Shown: positions 1 to 5,588 of the stretch, in pieces | How positions within the stretch are numbered: the stretch's first letter is position 1 | How the letters are laid out: every line of letters begins with the position of its first letter | Assembly: GCA_035415725.1 (NCBI GenBank) | Contig: DAOOGN010000118.1 | Coordinates: 1-9,588 of the forward strand | Length of the DNA: 9,588 nucleotides | From: DSWT01 sp035415725 | GTDB lineage: Bacteria; Chloroflexota; Anaerolineae; B4-G1; SLSP01 | Reading direction: 5' to 3' | The notes under the pieces: model-generated | Database searches by the model: none | Told to the model about the DNA's origin: nothing | The model's input: the letters and a program-made list of their open reading frames with translations, nothing else | Program-made: the position numbers and the translations under genes

Positions 1-58
1 GCGTCACTACAAATCCTCCACCGCTTGATTCGAACCAGGCTTGCGTAAGTCCTGTCTT

Positions 59-89
59 GTCATACAGAAGCACCTGGCATACCAAAGTC
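59..89 (+). repeat. 31-bp dispersed repeat, left copy
   Basis: Positions 59-89 match 9433-9463 at 28 of 31 bases in the same orientation. The differences are at 67 (g/a), 75 (t/c) and 87 (g/a). Outside these 31 bases the similarity falls off, although both copies are followed within about 40 bp by an inverted repeat containing GCCAGGT. Only intergenic positions are occupied. It may be part of a short non-autonomous mobile element or a dispersed intergenic repeat family of this genome; one window cannot decide. Confidence 0.7.
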
Positions 90-96
90 TACGCCA

Positions 97-129
97 AACC
101 TGGTATGAAATCAGTGGCTTCGCCAGGTT
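97..129. repeat. Inverted repeat beside the left dispersed repeat
   Basis: AACCTGG at 97-103 is perfectly complementary to CCAGGTT at 123-129, with a 19-nt loop. A second, overlapping pairing exists between CATACC (78-83, inside the dispersed repeat) and GGTATG (102-107). The equivalent position next to the right-hand repeat copy also carries an inverted repeat, so this may be part of the same element. No T-tract follows on either strand, so a Rho-independent terminator is not supported. Confidence 0.4.
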
Positions 130-176
130 GACCGGCCTGAAGCGATACTTTTTGTTAATCCAGGCCTTAAAGTCCG

Positions 177-1526
177 TCACCCCACAAAACAGTAAGTTTG
201 AATCGAATGGGCCAGACTGGCAGTGACGGCGCAGCCCCCCGCAAACTTGAGGACGAAGGGAACATCCTTCTCCGTGCGGTTGAGGACGACGACGGCGATC
301 TGCCCGTCGGGGTTGAGGAACGCCGTGGTCTCCAGTTCATCGCACGTCGGCGCGGCAATGATGCGTTGTGCGCCGGGACGAATGTAGCGCGAGAAGTGAC
401 CGAGGTAGTCATAGGAGCTTTGGTAGAACACTTCGCCGGTGCGGGTATCGGCAATGATGGGCGCGCTGCAATAGTTGCCCACGTGGTTCGGTCCACCGAT
501 TTCATCCAGCACCAGGTTCCAATCCACCCAGCCTACTGTCCAACGGTTGAGATCGTTGACCATCGAGCGGGCATAGCGTTCACCCATGACCCATTCGCCT
601 AGACGCGGTCCGCCTCCTTCACATCCCTCGGTGAAAAGAAGGTGCTTGTCGGGGTAAGCATCGTGAACACGCTGGACGTTGTCGAAGCAATCGACGACGT
701 ACCAGTGAAAGCCCACTCCCCACACGTAGCGCGCGGCTGTCGGATCATCCAGCGCAACCTTGGCGCGCTCGTAAACCAGATCGCGGTTGTGATCCCAGAT
801 GATCAGGTGGACATCCTCCAACCCTTCGCGCGCCAGCGTCGGACCGAGGTAATCGCGCACGAAGTCGCGCTCTTCTTCCGCGGTGTAGATGCACGAGTCC
901 CAGGTCTGGATCGCCAGCGGCTCGTTTTGCACGCTCAATCCCCAGATGGGAATGCCCTCCTTCTGGTACTCACGGATATAGCGGCAGTAGTAACGGGCCC
1001 AGGCGTCGCGGTATTCGGGCCGGAGCTTGCCGCCGTGATTCATCTCGCCGTTGGTCTTCATCCACGCGGGCGGACTCCACGGCGACGCGAACAGCTTGAG
1101 CGCGCCGCCCGCCGTCTTCATGGCCGCCTTGATCATCGGGATCAAGGCCTGCCGGTCGCGGTCGATGGAGAAGTGCGCGAGCGCCACATCGCCGGCCACT
1201 TCGTCGTAGGCGTAGTTGCCTAGCGAGAAGTCGCAACTGTTGATGTGCGTCCGGCATAGGGTGTAGCCATGCCCCGTCTGGGGATCGAAATACGCCCTGA
1301 GGATTTCGGCTTGCTTCTCCGGCGGCATTTTATACAGCGTCGTCGCTGCGGCCTCGGTGAACGCACCGCCGAAACCTTCGATGGTCTGGAAGCGCGTCCC
1401 TGCATCCACTGTAATGGATGCTATCTCGGGCGCAGACCCGCCGGCTAACGTCAGTGGAGATTGTGCCGCCAAACGCTCTCCCGTCCCTTGCGCCGTGCGG
1501 ACCCAATGTACTAATGTGTCTGTCAT
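177..1526 (-). CDS. GH30 family beta-glycosidase, cytoplasmic
   Basis: A 449-aa retaining beta-glycosidase of glycoside hydrolase family 30, the glucosylceramidase / beta-1,6-glucanase fold. Visible family signatures are GFGGAFTEAAA (51-61), the RTHINSCDFS segment (92-101), SPWSPPAWMKTNG (148-160), VQNEP (199-203) with E202 as predicted acid/base, and LLFTEGCEGG (296-305 region) with E300 as predicted nucleophile. The TIM barrel is followed by a C-terminal beta domain (about 385-449) ending in AVVVLNRTEKDVPF-type strands. No signal peptide or membrane segment is seen, so it should act inside the cell on imported or internally released beta-glycosides. The open frame extends 26 codons upstream, but ATG at 1526 is chosen because GGAGGTGAT lies immediately before it and the family's N-terminus fits. 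It is divergent from the GH65 gene. Exact substrate (beta-1,6-glucan fragments, glucosylceramide-like or another beta-glycoside) cannot be read from sequence; the family call is firm. Confidence 0.93.
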   Translation of the reverse strand: MTDTLVHWVRTAQGTGERLAAQSPLTLAGGSAPEIASITVDAGTRFQTIEGFGGAFTEAAATTLYKMPPEKQAEILRAYFDPQTGHGYTLCRTHINSCDFSLGNYAYDEVAGDVALAHFSIDRDRQALIPMIKAAMKTAGGALKLFASPWSPPAWMKTNGEMNHGGKLRPEYRDAWARYYCRYIREYQKEGIPIWGLSVQNEPLAIQTWDSCIYTAEEERDFVRDYLGPTLAREGLEDVHLIIWDHNRDLVYERAKVALDDPTAARYVWGVGFHWYVVDCFDNVQRVHDAYPDKHLLFTEGCEGGGPRLGEWVMGERYARSMVNDLNRWTVGWVDWNLVLDEIGGPNHVGNYCSAPIIADTRTGEVFYQSSYDYLGHFSRYIRPGAQRIIAAPTCDELETTAFLNPDGQIAVVVLNRTEKDVPFVLKFAGGCAVTASLAHSIQTYCFVG

Positions 1527-1537
1527 AATCACCTCCC
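1527..1537 (-). promoter_or_regulatory. Strong ribosome binding site fixing the GH30 start
   Basis: On the minus strand this reads GGGAGGTGATT directly before the ATG at 1526. Nine consecutive bases (GGAGGTGAT) are complementary to the usual 3' end of 16S rRNA. No comparable site precedes the upstream in-frame ATG at 1604, so the shorter protein is preferred. Confidence 0.8.
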
Positions 1538-1549
1538 TGAAAAATCTGA

Positions 1550-1677
1550 TAGTCCGGTAGTCTAGTAGTCTTTCGTAAAGTTTCAAGTGCGGGTATAATG
1601 CCAACAGTCTAGCCGCGTGGCAACAATGACTATGTGACCAACGACTTTATGACTACCTGACTATAACGGAGAAATTT
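1550..1677. promoter_or_regulatory. Divergent GH30/GH65 control region with GACTA/TAGTC arrays
   Basis: On the GH30 side, TAGTC occurs at 1550, 1558 and 1566, exactly 8 nt apart. On the GH65 side its reverse complement GACTA, or a one-base variant, occurs at 1628, 1636 (GACCA), 1643 (GACTT), 1651 and 1659, with 7-8 nt steps. Between the arrays is TATAAT (1594-1599, +), which lacks a good -35. On the minus strand TTGCCA (1618-1623), 17 bp and CATTAT (1595-1600) make a plausible promoter for GH30, so the two -10 elements would overlap. A GGAG-type ribosome site (1668-1671) precedes the GH65 ATG. The opposed arrays may be operator half-sites for one regulator of both genes, or merely a degenerate short tandem repeat. 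Confidence 0.45.
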
Positions 1678-3849
1678 ATGAACTGGATCGTCTCAGAAGC
1701 CGAATTTGATCCCGCCAAATTGCGTCATCAGGAGACCGTGTTCACCATCGGCAACGGCTACCTGGGCACGCGCGGCACGTTCGAGGAGGGATATCCCGAT
1801 GCCCAACCTGCGACGCTCATCCACGGGGTTTTCGACGCTGTGCCCGTCGTCTACACCGAATTAGCCAACTGCCCCGACTGGCTGCCGATCTATATTTTTG
1901 TCGAAGGGGAACGCTTCCGGCTCGATCAGGGGACGCTTCTGGCGTATCGGCGCGAACTTGACGTCCGACGCGGTGTGCTCAGCCGTGAGGTGCGCTGGCG
2001 CAGTCCTGCCGGTCACACGCTGGACCTGCACTTCGAGCGGTTTGCCAGCCTCGCCGATGAGCACGTCGTCGCTATCCGCTGCACAATCACGGCTATCGAG
2101 AAACCGTGCGCGGTCACGGTGCAGGCCGGCATCAACGGTTATCCCGACAACATGGGGCTGTTCCATTGGATATGGCTCGATCAGGGCGTGGAAGCGCCGA
2201 TGGCGTGGCTGCACACGCAAACGCGCCATTCGGATCTCACGCTGGGAATGGCGATGCGCATGACGGTCAGCGGGGCGTCTCCGGTTGAACCGCTGGACTG
2301 CCGCAACTGCCCAACGTTGGCGACGACGTTCCTGGCGCAGCCCGGGCATCCTGTCGTCATCGAAAAGACGGTGACGCTCTTCACCTCGCGCGATGTCGCC
2401 GAACCGGTACAGGCGGCACGGGAACGACTCGCCGGTTTACCCGATTACGCCACGTTGCGCGCCGCCCACGAAGCGGCCTGGGCCGCCGTCTGGGAAGACA
2501 GCGACGTGCTCATCGAGGGCGATCCCGTCGCGCAACGGGCCGTGCGGCACAGCCTGTTCCAAATCCTTGCCGCCGTCCCGCGCCACGATGACCGGGTGAG
2601 CGTCTCGGCCAAAACACTCTCCGGCTTCGGCTATCGCGGGCACGTCTTCTGGGACACCGAGATTTTCCTGCTGCCCTTCCTCACGTACACACAGCCCGCG
2701 CTGGCCCGCAATCTGCTCACCTACCGCTATCACACGCTGCCGGGAGCGCGCCGTAAGGCGCGGGCGAACGGCTACGAGGGCGCGATGGTCGCCTGGGAAA
2801 GCGCCCAAACCGGCGACGAGGTGACGCCGCGCTGGGTTCCCGGCCCGCAAGGCGAAGAATTGGTGCGGATTTGGTGCGGCGACATCGAGCTGCACATCAC
2901 CGCCGACGTCGCCTACGCCGTGTGGCACTACTGGCAGGCCACCGGCGACGATGCGTGGATGTGCGACTACGGGGCAGAAATCCTGCTCGACACCGCCGTC
3001 TTCTGGGGCAGTCGCGCCGAGTGGAACCCGGTACACTTGCGTTACGAGATCAACGACGTCATCGGCCCGGACGAGAACCACGAGCACGTGAACAACAACG
3101 CCTTCACCAATGGGATGGTGCGTTGGCATCTACAAACCGCGCTCGACACACTGGCCTGGCTGCAAGCCACCGCTGCGGAGCATGCCGCCGCCCTGACGGC
3201 ACGCCTCGACCTGACACCGCCGCGATTGGCGCACTGGCGGGACATCATTGAGCGCCTCGTCATCCGGCACGACCTGCAGACCGGCCTGATCGAGCAATGC
3301 GACGGCTTCTTCGCCCTGAAGGACATCGACCTGGCCGATTATGAGCCGCGCACCAAGTCGATGCAGGCCATTCTCGGCATCGAGGGCGCGAACCAGCATC
3401 AGGTGCTCAAGCAGGCCGACGTGCTCATGCTGCTGTACCTCTTGCGCGACCGGTACGATGACGCCACATTGCGCGCCAACTGGGACTACTACAACCCGCG
3501 CACCGACCACACCTACGGCTCGTCGCTCAGCCCGGCGATCCACGCTGCTCTCGCCTGTATGATAGATGATCCGCAGTCGGCGTACACGCACTTTATGCGC
3601 GCCGCGCTGGTGGATTTGGATGATGGGCGTGGCAACGCTGCCGAAGGCGTCCACGCCGCCTCGGCGGGTGGACTGTGGCAGGCGCTGGTCTTCGGCTTTG
3701 CAGGTGTCTACTGCACCGACGCCGGTCCGGTGGCGACGCCCCGGCTGCCCACCCACTGGACACGTCTCAAGTTTCGTCTGCACTGGCGCGGGCGCACCTA
3801 CGACCTGGACCTTCGTCCCCATGCCGACCCGACGACAGCCAGCGGGTAA
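1678..3849 (+). CDS. GH65 family alpha-glucoside phosphorylase-type enzyme
   Basis: A 723-aa member of glycoside hydrolase family 65, which contains inverting phosphorylases of maltose, trehalose, kojibiose, nigerose and related alpha-glucosides, and a few hydrolases. It starts with the family N-terminus (FTIGNGYLGTRGTFEEG, 22-38). The catalytic (alpha/alpha)6 region includes FWDTEIF (324-330), a YRYHTLPGARRKA segment (349-361), HITADVAYAVWHYW (406-419), and VIGPDENHEHVNNNAFTN (461-478) with E466 as predicted general acid. KQAD (578-581) is the sugar-binding Lys-Gln pair, and HTYGSSLSP (611-619) matches the phosphate-binding loop of the phosphorylases. A short C-terminal beta domain follows (about 670-715). 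Length is slightly below the usual 750-780. No signal peptide is seen. Phosphorolysis would give beta-glucose 1-phosphate, but no beta-phosphoglucomutase gene is in the window. The disaccharide substrate cannot be assigned. ATG at 1678 has a moderate GGAG ribosome site. Confidence 0.93.
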   Translation: MNWIVSEAEFDPAKLRHQETVFTIGNGYLGTRGTFEEGYPDAQPATLIHGVFDAVPVVYTELANCPDWLPIYIFVEGERFRLDQGTLLAYRRELDVRRGVLSREVRWRSPAGHTLDLHFERFASLADEHVVAIRCTITAIEKPCAVTVQAGINGYPDNMGLFHWIWLDQGVEAPMAWLHTQTRHSDLTLGMAMRMTVSGASPVEPLDCRNCPTLATTFLAQPGHPVVIEKTVTLFTSRDVAEPVQAARERLAGLPDYATLRAAHEAAWAAVWEDSDVLIEGDPVAQRAVRHSLFQILAAVPRHDDRVSVSAKTLSGFGYRGHVFWDTEIFLLPFLTYTQPALARNLLTYRYHTLPGARRKARANGYEGAMVAWESAQTGDEVTPRWVPGPQGEELVRIWCGDIELHITADVAYAVWHYWQATGDDAWMCDYGAEILLDTAVFWGSRAEWNPVHLRYEINDVIGPDENHEHVNNNAFTNGMVRWHLQTALDTLAWLQATAAEHAAALTARLDLTPPRLAHWRDIIERLVIRHDLQTGLIEQCDGFFALKDIDLADYEPRTKSMQAILGIEGANQHQVLKQADVLMLLYLLRDRYDDATLRANWDYYNPRTDHTYGSSLSPAIHAALACMIDDPQSAYTHFMRAALVDLDDGRGNAAEGVHAASAGGLWQALVFGFAGVYCTDAGPVATPRLPTHWTRLKFRLHWRGRTYDLDLRPHADPTTASG

Positions 3850-3861
3850 GAGCAGCTCTTA
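3847..3861. terminator. Palindrome holding both convergent stop codons
   Basis: TAAGAGCAGCTCTTA is a perfect 7+1+7 palindrome whose outer TAA triplets are the stop codons of the GH65 gene (+) and tdh (-). Only 9 bp separate the two stops. As RNA it could form a 6-bp stem with a 3-nt loop; on the plus strand TTCTTC follows, giving a weak U-containing tail. It may act as a weak bidirectional terminator, but the stem is short and AT-containing, so this role is tentative. Confidence 0.35.
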
Positions 3862-4890
3862 TTCTTCAACCCAATTCAGGATGACTTTCCCCGAATGACC
3901 GGAACGCATCACGGCGAAAGCCTCTTCGAACTCGGTGTAATGGAAGTGGTGCGTGATGACCGGGCTGATGTCCAATCCTGTTTGGATCATGGATTGCATC
4001 AGATACCACGTCTCATACATTTCCCGCCCGTAAATGCCCTTGATCGTGAGCATGTTGAAGATCACCGTCTCCCAATCGATGGCCAGTTCCGTGGAGGGGA
4101 TGCCCAGCAAGGCGATTTTTCCGCCGTGGCACATATTCGCCAGCATATCGCGGAACGCCTGCCCGCTGCCCGACATTTCCAGCCCCACGTCGAAGCCTTC
4201 CTTCATTCCTAGCTCTTTTTGAACCTGGGCGATGCTTTTTTCGCGGATGTCCAACGCCACCGTGGCGCCCATTTTCTTCGCCAGCGCCAGGCGATAGGGG
4301 TTCATGTCGGTGGTGACGACGTAACGCGCACCGGCATGCCTGACAATGGCCGTCGCCATAATGCCGATGGGACCGGCGCCGGTGATCAGCACGTCTTCGC
4401 CGAGGACTTTGAAGGCGAGCGCTGTGTGGGTCGCGTTCCCGAAGGGATCGAAGATGCTTAGAATGTCCAGCGGGATGTGCGGGTCTGCATGCCACACATT
4501 GGTCACGGGGATACACAGGTATTCGGCAAACGCGCCGGGACGGTTGACGCCCACGCCCTGGGTGTGATTGCACAGATGCCGCCGCCCGGCCAGGCAGTTC
4601 CGGCAGCGCCCGCAGACGATGTGTCCCTCCCCGGAAACCACCTCGCCGATTTGTACGTCGTGGACATTACTACCGATGGCCGCGACCGTACCGACATACT
4701 CGTGCCCAACGATCATCGGAATCGGAATGGTTTTCTGGGCCCAGGCGTTCCAGTTCCAAATATGTACATCTGTACCACAAATGGCCGTCTTATGCACTTT
4801 GATCAAGACATCGTTGATTCCCGGCTCCGGAACCGGAACATCTTCCAGGCACAGCCCCTCTTGGGCGTATCGTTTCACCAAGGCTTTCAT
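3859..4890 (-). CDS. tdh: L-threonine 3-dehydrogenase
   Basis: A 343-aa zinc-dependent medium-chain dehydrogenase that oxidises L-threonine with NAD+ to 2-amino-3-ketobutyrate, the first step of threonine breakdown to glycine and acetyl-CoA. Residue numbering matches E. coli Tdh closely. Catalytic-zinc residues are C38, H63 and E64 (CGTDVHIWNW at 38-47 and VGHEYVG at 61-67). Structural-zinc cysteines are C93, C96, C99 and C107. H90, in GEGHIVCG, is the threonine-specific histidine. The Rossmann motif GAGPIG is at 171-176 and the NAD-selecting D195 follows. The frame opens 40 codons further upstream, but ATG at 4890 is chosen because AAGGAGGT sits 7 nt before it and the homologous N-terminus (MKALVK) begins there. 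The partner gene kbl is not in the window. The gene is convergent with GH65 and divergent from the cyclic-nucleotide genes. Other polyol or sugar alcohol dehydrogenases are less likely given H90 and the overall match. Confidence 0.95.
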   Translation of the reverse strand: MKALVKRYAQEGLCLEDVPVPEPGINDVLIKVHKTAICGTDVHIWNWNAWAQKTIPIPMIVGHEYVGTVAAIGSNVHDVQIGEVVSGEGHIVCGRCRNCLAGRRHLCNHTQGVGVNRPGAFAEYLCIPVTNVWHADPHIPLDILSIFDPFGNATHTALAFKVLGEDVLITGAGPIGIMATAIVRHAGARYVVTTDMNPYRLALAKKMGATVALDIREKSIAQVQKELGMKEGFDVGLEMSGSGQAFRDMLANMCHGGKIALLGIPSTELAIDWETVIFNMLTIKGIYGREMYETWYLMQSMIQTGLDISPVITHHFHYTEFEEAFAVMRSGHSGKVILNWVEE

Positions 4891-4897
4891 CGTGTGA

Positions 4898-4968
4898 ACC
4901 TCCTTGTATAAAAGAATCGGTCTTGTATAAGCGAATGGGCCATTTGCCCCACCTACTCTCAAGAGTAG
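4898..4968 (-). promoter_or_regulatory. tdh upstream region: ribosome site, repeat pair, palindrome
   Basis: On the minus strand AAGGAGGT (4898-4905) is the tdh ribosome site. The nonamer TTATACAAG occurs twice, at 4922-4930 and 4903-4911, 19 bp apart. The upstream copy contains a -10-like TATACA but no good -35 is visible at 17-18 bp; the downstream copy overlaps the ribosome site. Further upstream, at 4953-4968, CTACTCTCAAGAGTAG is a perfect 7-bp inverted repeat with a 2-nt centre, a plausible operator. Promoter assignment is tentative; the repeats themselves are read directly. Confidence 0.45.
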
Positions 4969-4988
4969 CCAGAAACGCCGGCAAGCAT

Positions 4989-5007
4989 AGTGTAAATCAT
5001 CACATTT
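4989..5007 (-). promoter_or_regulatory. CRP-like half-site between tdh and the cyclic-nucleotide genes
   Basis: On the minus strand this reads AAATGTGATGATTTACACT. The left half AAATGTGA is identical to the E. coli CRP consensus half, and after 6 bp the right half ACACT keeps 3 of 5 consensus positions of TCACA. It lies about 100 bp from both divergent starts. No DNA-binding CRP homologue is encoded here, so the assignment is weak, but the position next to cyclic-nucleotide genes is suggestive. Confidence 0.25.
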
Positions 5008-5035
5008 CACGTCAGACTCAGAAACTTTTGTCTGG

Positions 5036-5103
5036 ACGGCTGTTTGCGTGCAAGCGCCGTTCGATTATAATAGTGAGGGTGTTTGATTCGTCAATTGAGG
5101 AGG
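5036..5103 (+). promoter_or_regulatory. Promoter and ribosome site of the cyclic-nucleotide unit
   Basis: A perfect TATAAT -10 lies at 5066-5071. The best -35 is poor: TTTGCG at 5043-5048 with a 17-bp spacer, or TTGCGT one base on. An inverted repeat ACGGC (5036-5040) / GCCGT (5056-5060) straddles this weak -35, a typical place for an operator. GAGGAGG (5097-5103) sits 7 nt before the ATG at 5111. A weak -35 combined with a perfect -10 suggests activator control or modest basal expression. Confidence 0.55.
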
Positions 5104-5110
5104 AACCCAA

Positions 5111-5548
5111 ATGGCAGACCCAGAAGGAACAGCAGAGATTCTCAAGAAAGTACCTCTATTCCAAAACTTGAAGAAGCATCAACTCCAAAGCCTGGCGCGA
5201 ATTTTCATCGATCGGAAGTGCGCCGCCGGGGAAGTCATCGTGCCCCAGGGGCGCGACGGCTATGGCTTCTTCATCGTGGTCTCCGGCCACGCGGAAGCCG
5301 TCCGCGAGAAGGCCGACGGCAGCAAGACCGTGGTTAACACCTTTGGGCCGGGCGATTTCTTTGGCGAAGTAGCTCTGCTCGACAGCGGGCCGCGCACGGC
5401 GTCGGTCGTCGCCACCGAACCCACCGAATGTCTGATATTGCCGCGCGAGAACTTCCTCGGCGTCCTGCGGCGCGATGGCGACATGGCGGTCGATATTATG
5501 GTCGAACTCGCCAAACGCTTCCGCACATCGCTGGATGCTTATCAGTAG
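5111..5548 (+). CDS. Stand-alone cyclic-nucleotide-binding domain protein
   Basis: A 145-aa protein made of almost nothing but one cyclic-nucleotide-binding (CAP/CRP-type) beta-barrel with flanking helices. The phosphate-binding cassette is clear: FFGEVALLDSGPRTASV at 83-99, with G85, E86 and R95 corresponding to the residues that bind ribose and phosphate in cAMP receptors. The N-terminal helix KKVPLFQNLKKHQLQSLA (12-29) and the C-terminal helix (about 112-143) are typical. There is no helix-turn-helix, kinase, channel or membrane segment, so it cannot act as a normal CRP transcription factor by itself. It probably senses a cyclic nucleotide and acts through a protein partner. The intact cassette argues that it binds ligand. 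It has its own promoter and strong ribosome site and is followed 40 bp later by the cyclase-type gene, an obvious candidate source of its ligand. The start is well supported by GAGGAGG 7 nt upstream. Confidence 0.9.
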   Translation: MADPEGTAEILKKVPLFQNLKKHQLQSLARIFIDRKCAAGEVIVPQGRDGYGFFIVVSGHAEAVREKADGSKTVVNTFGPGDFFGEVALLDSGPRTASVVATEPTECLILPRENFLGVLRRDGDMAVDIMVELAKRFRTSLDAYQ

Positions 5549-5588
5549 CGCAGACCGTTCCAGGTAAAGGCATGACGCCTGAAGTGGT

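Larger units (their letters stand above)
1..176. other. Left-edge non-coding region
   Basis: This stretch lies downstream of the GH30 gene. I see no credible gene in it: the only open frame (41-226, +) has no ribosome binding site and resembles no family I know. It holds a 31-bp dispersed repeat (59-89) and inverted repeats at 97-103/123-129 and 134-139/161-166. On the minus strand, 41-54 reads CAGGACTTACGCAA, which from memory looks like outer ends of some small insertion elements; this is unverified. The region reads as repeat-rich intergenic DNA. Confidence 0.5.

Noticed and set aside
1..60. Possible tRNA end, because the minus strand contains GGTTCGAATC
   Set aside because: The bases flanking this T-loop-like string do not form the 5-bp T-stem or an acceptor stem, and no other tRNA arms are found.
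642..1223. 193-aa plus-strand open frame opposite the GH30 gene
   Set aside because: It is fully antisense to conserved GH30 catalytic sequence, has no ribosome site and shows no recognisable domain.
1527..1604. 26-residue N-terminal extension of the GH30 protein
   Set aside because: The stretch overlaps the strong ribosome site and the TAGTC repeats, and a near-perfect ribosome site directly precedes the internal ATG at 1526.
1550..1663. CRISPR-like array
   Set aside because: The repeat unit is only about 5 conserved bases at 7-8 nt spacing, far too short for repeats and spacers, and no cas genes are present.
2437..3822. Two long minus-strand open frames of 230 aa each (2437-3129 and 3130-3822) opposite the GH65 gene
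   Set aside because: They lie wholly antisense to a clearly recognised GH65 coding sequence, resemble no known family and are expected by-products of GC-rich codon use.
4891..5010. 40-residue N-terminal extension of Tdh
   Set aside because: It contains the ribosome site AAGGAGGT and promoter-like repeats; the Tdh family N-terminus begins at the ATG ending at 4890, and zinc-ligand numbering then matches E. coli Tdh.
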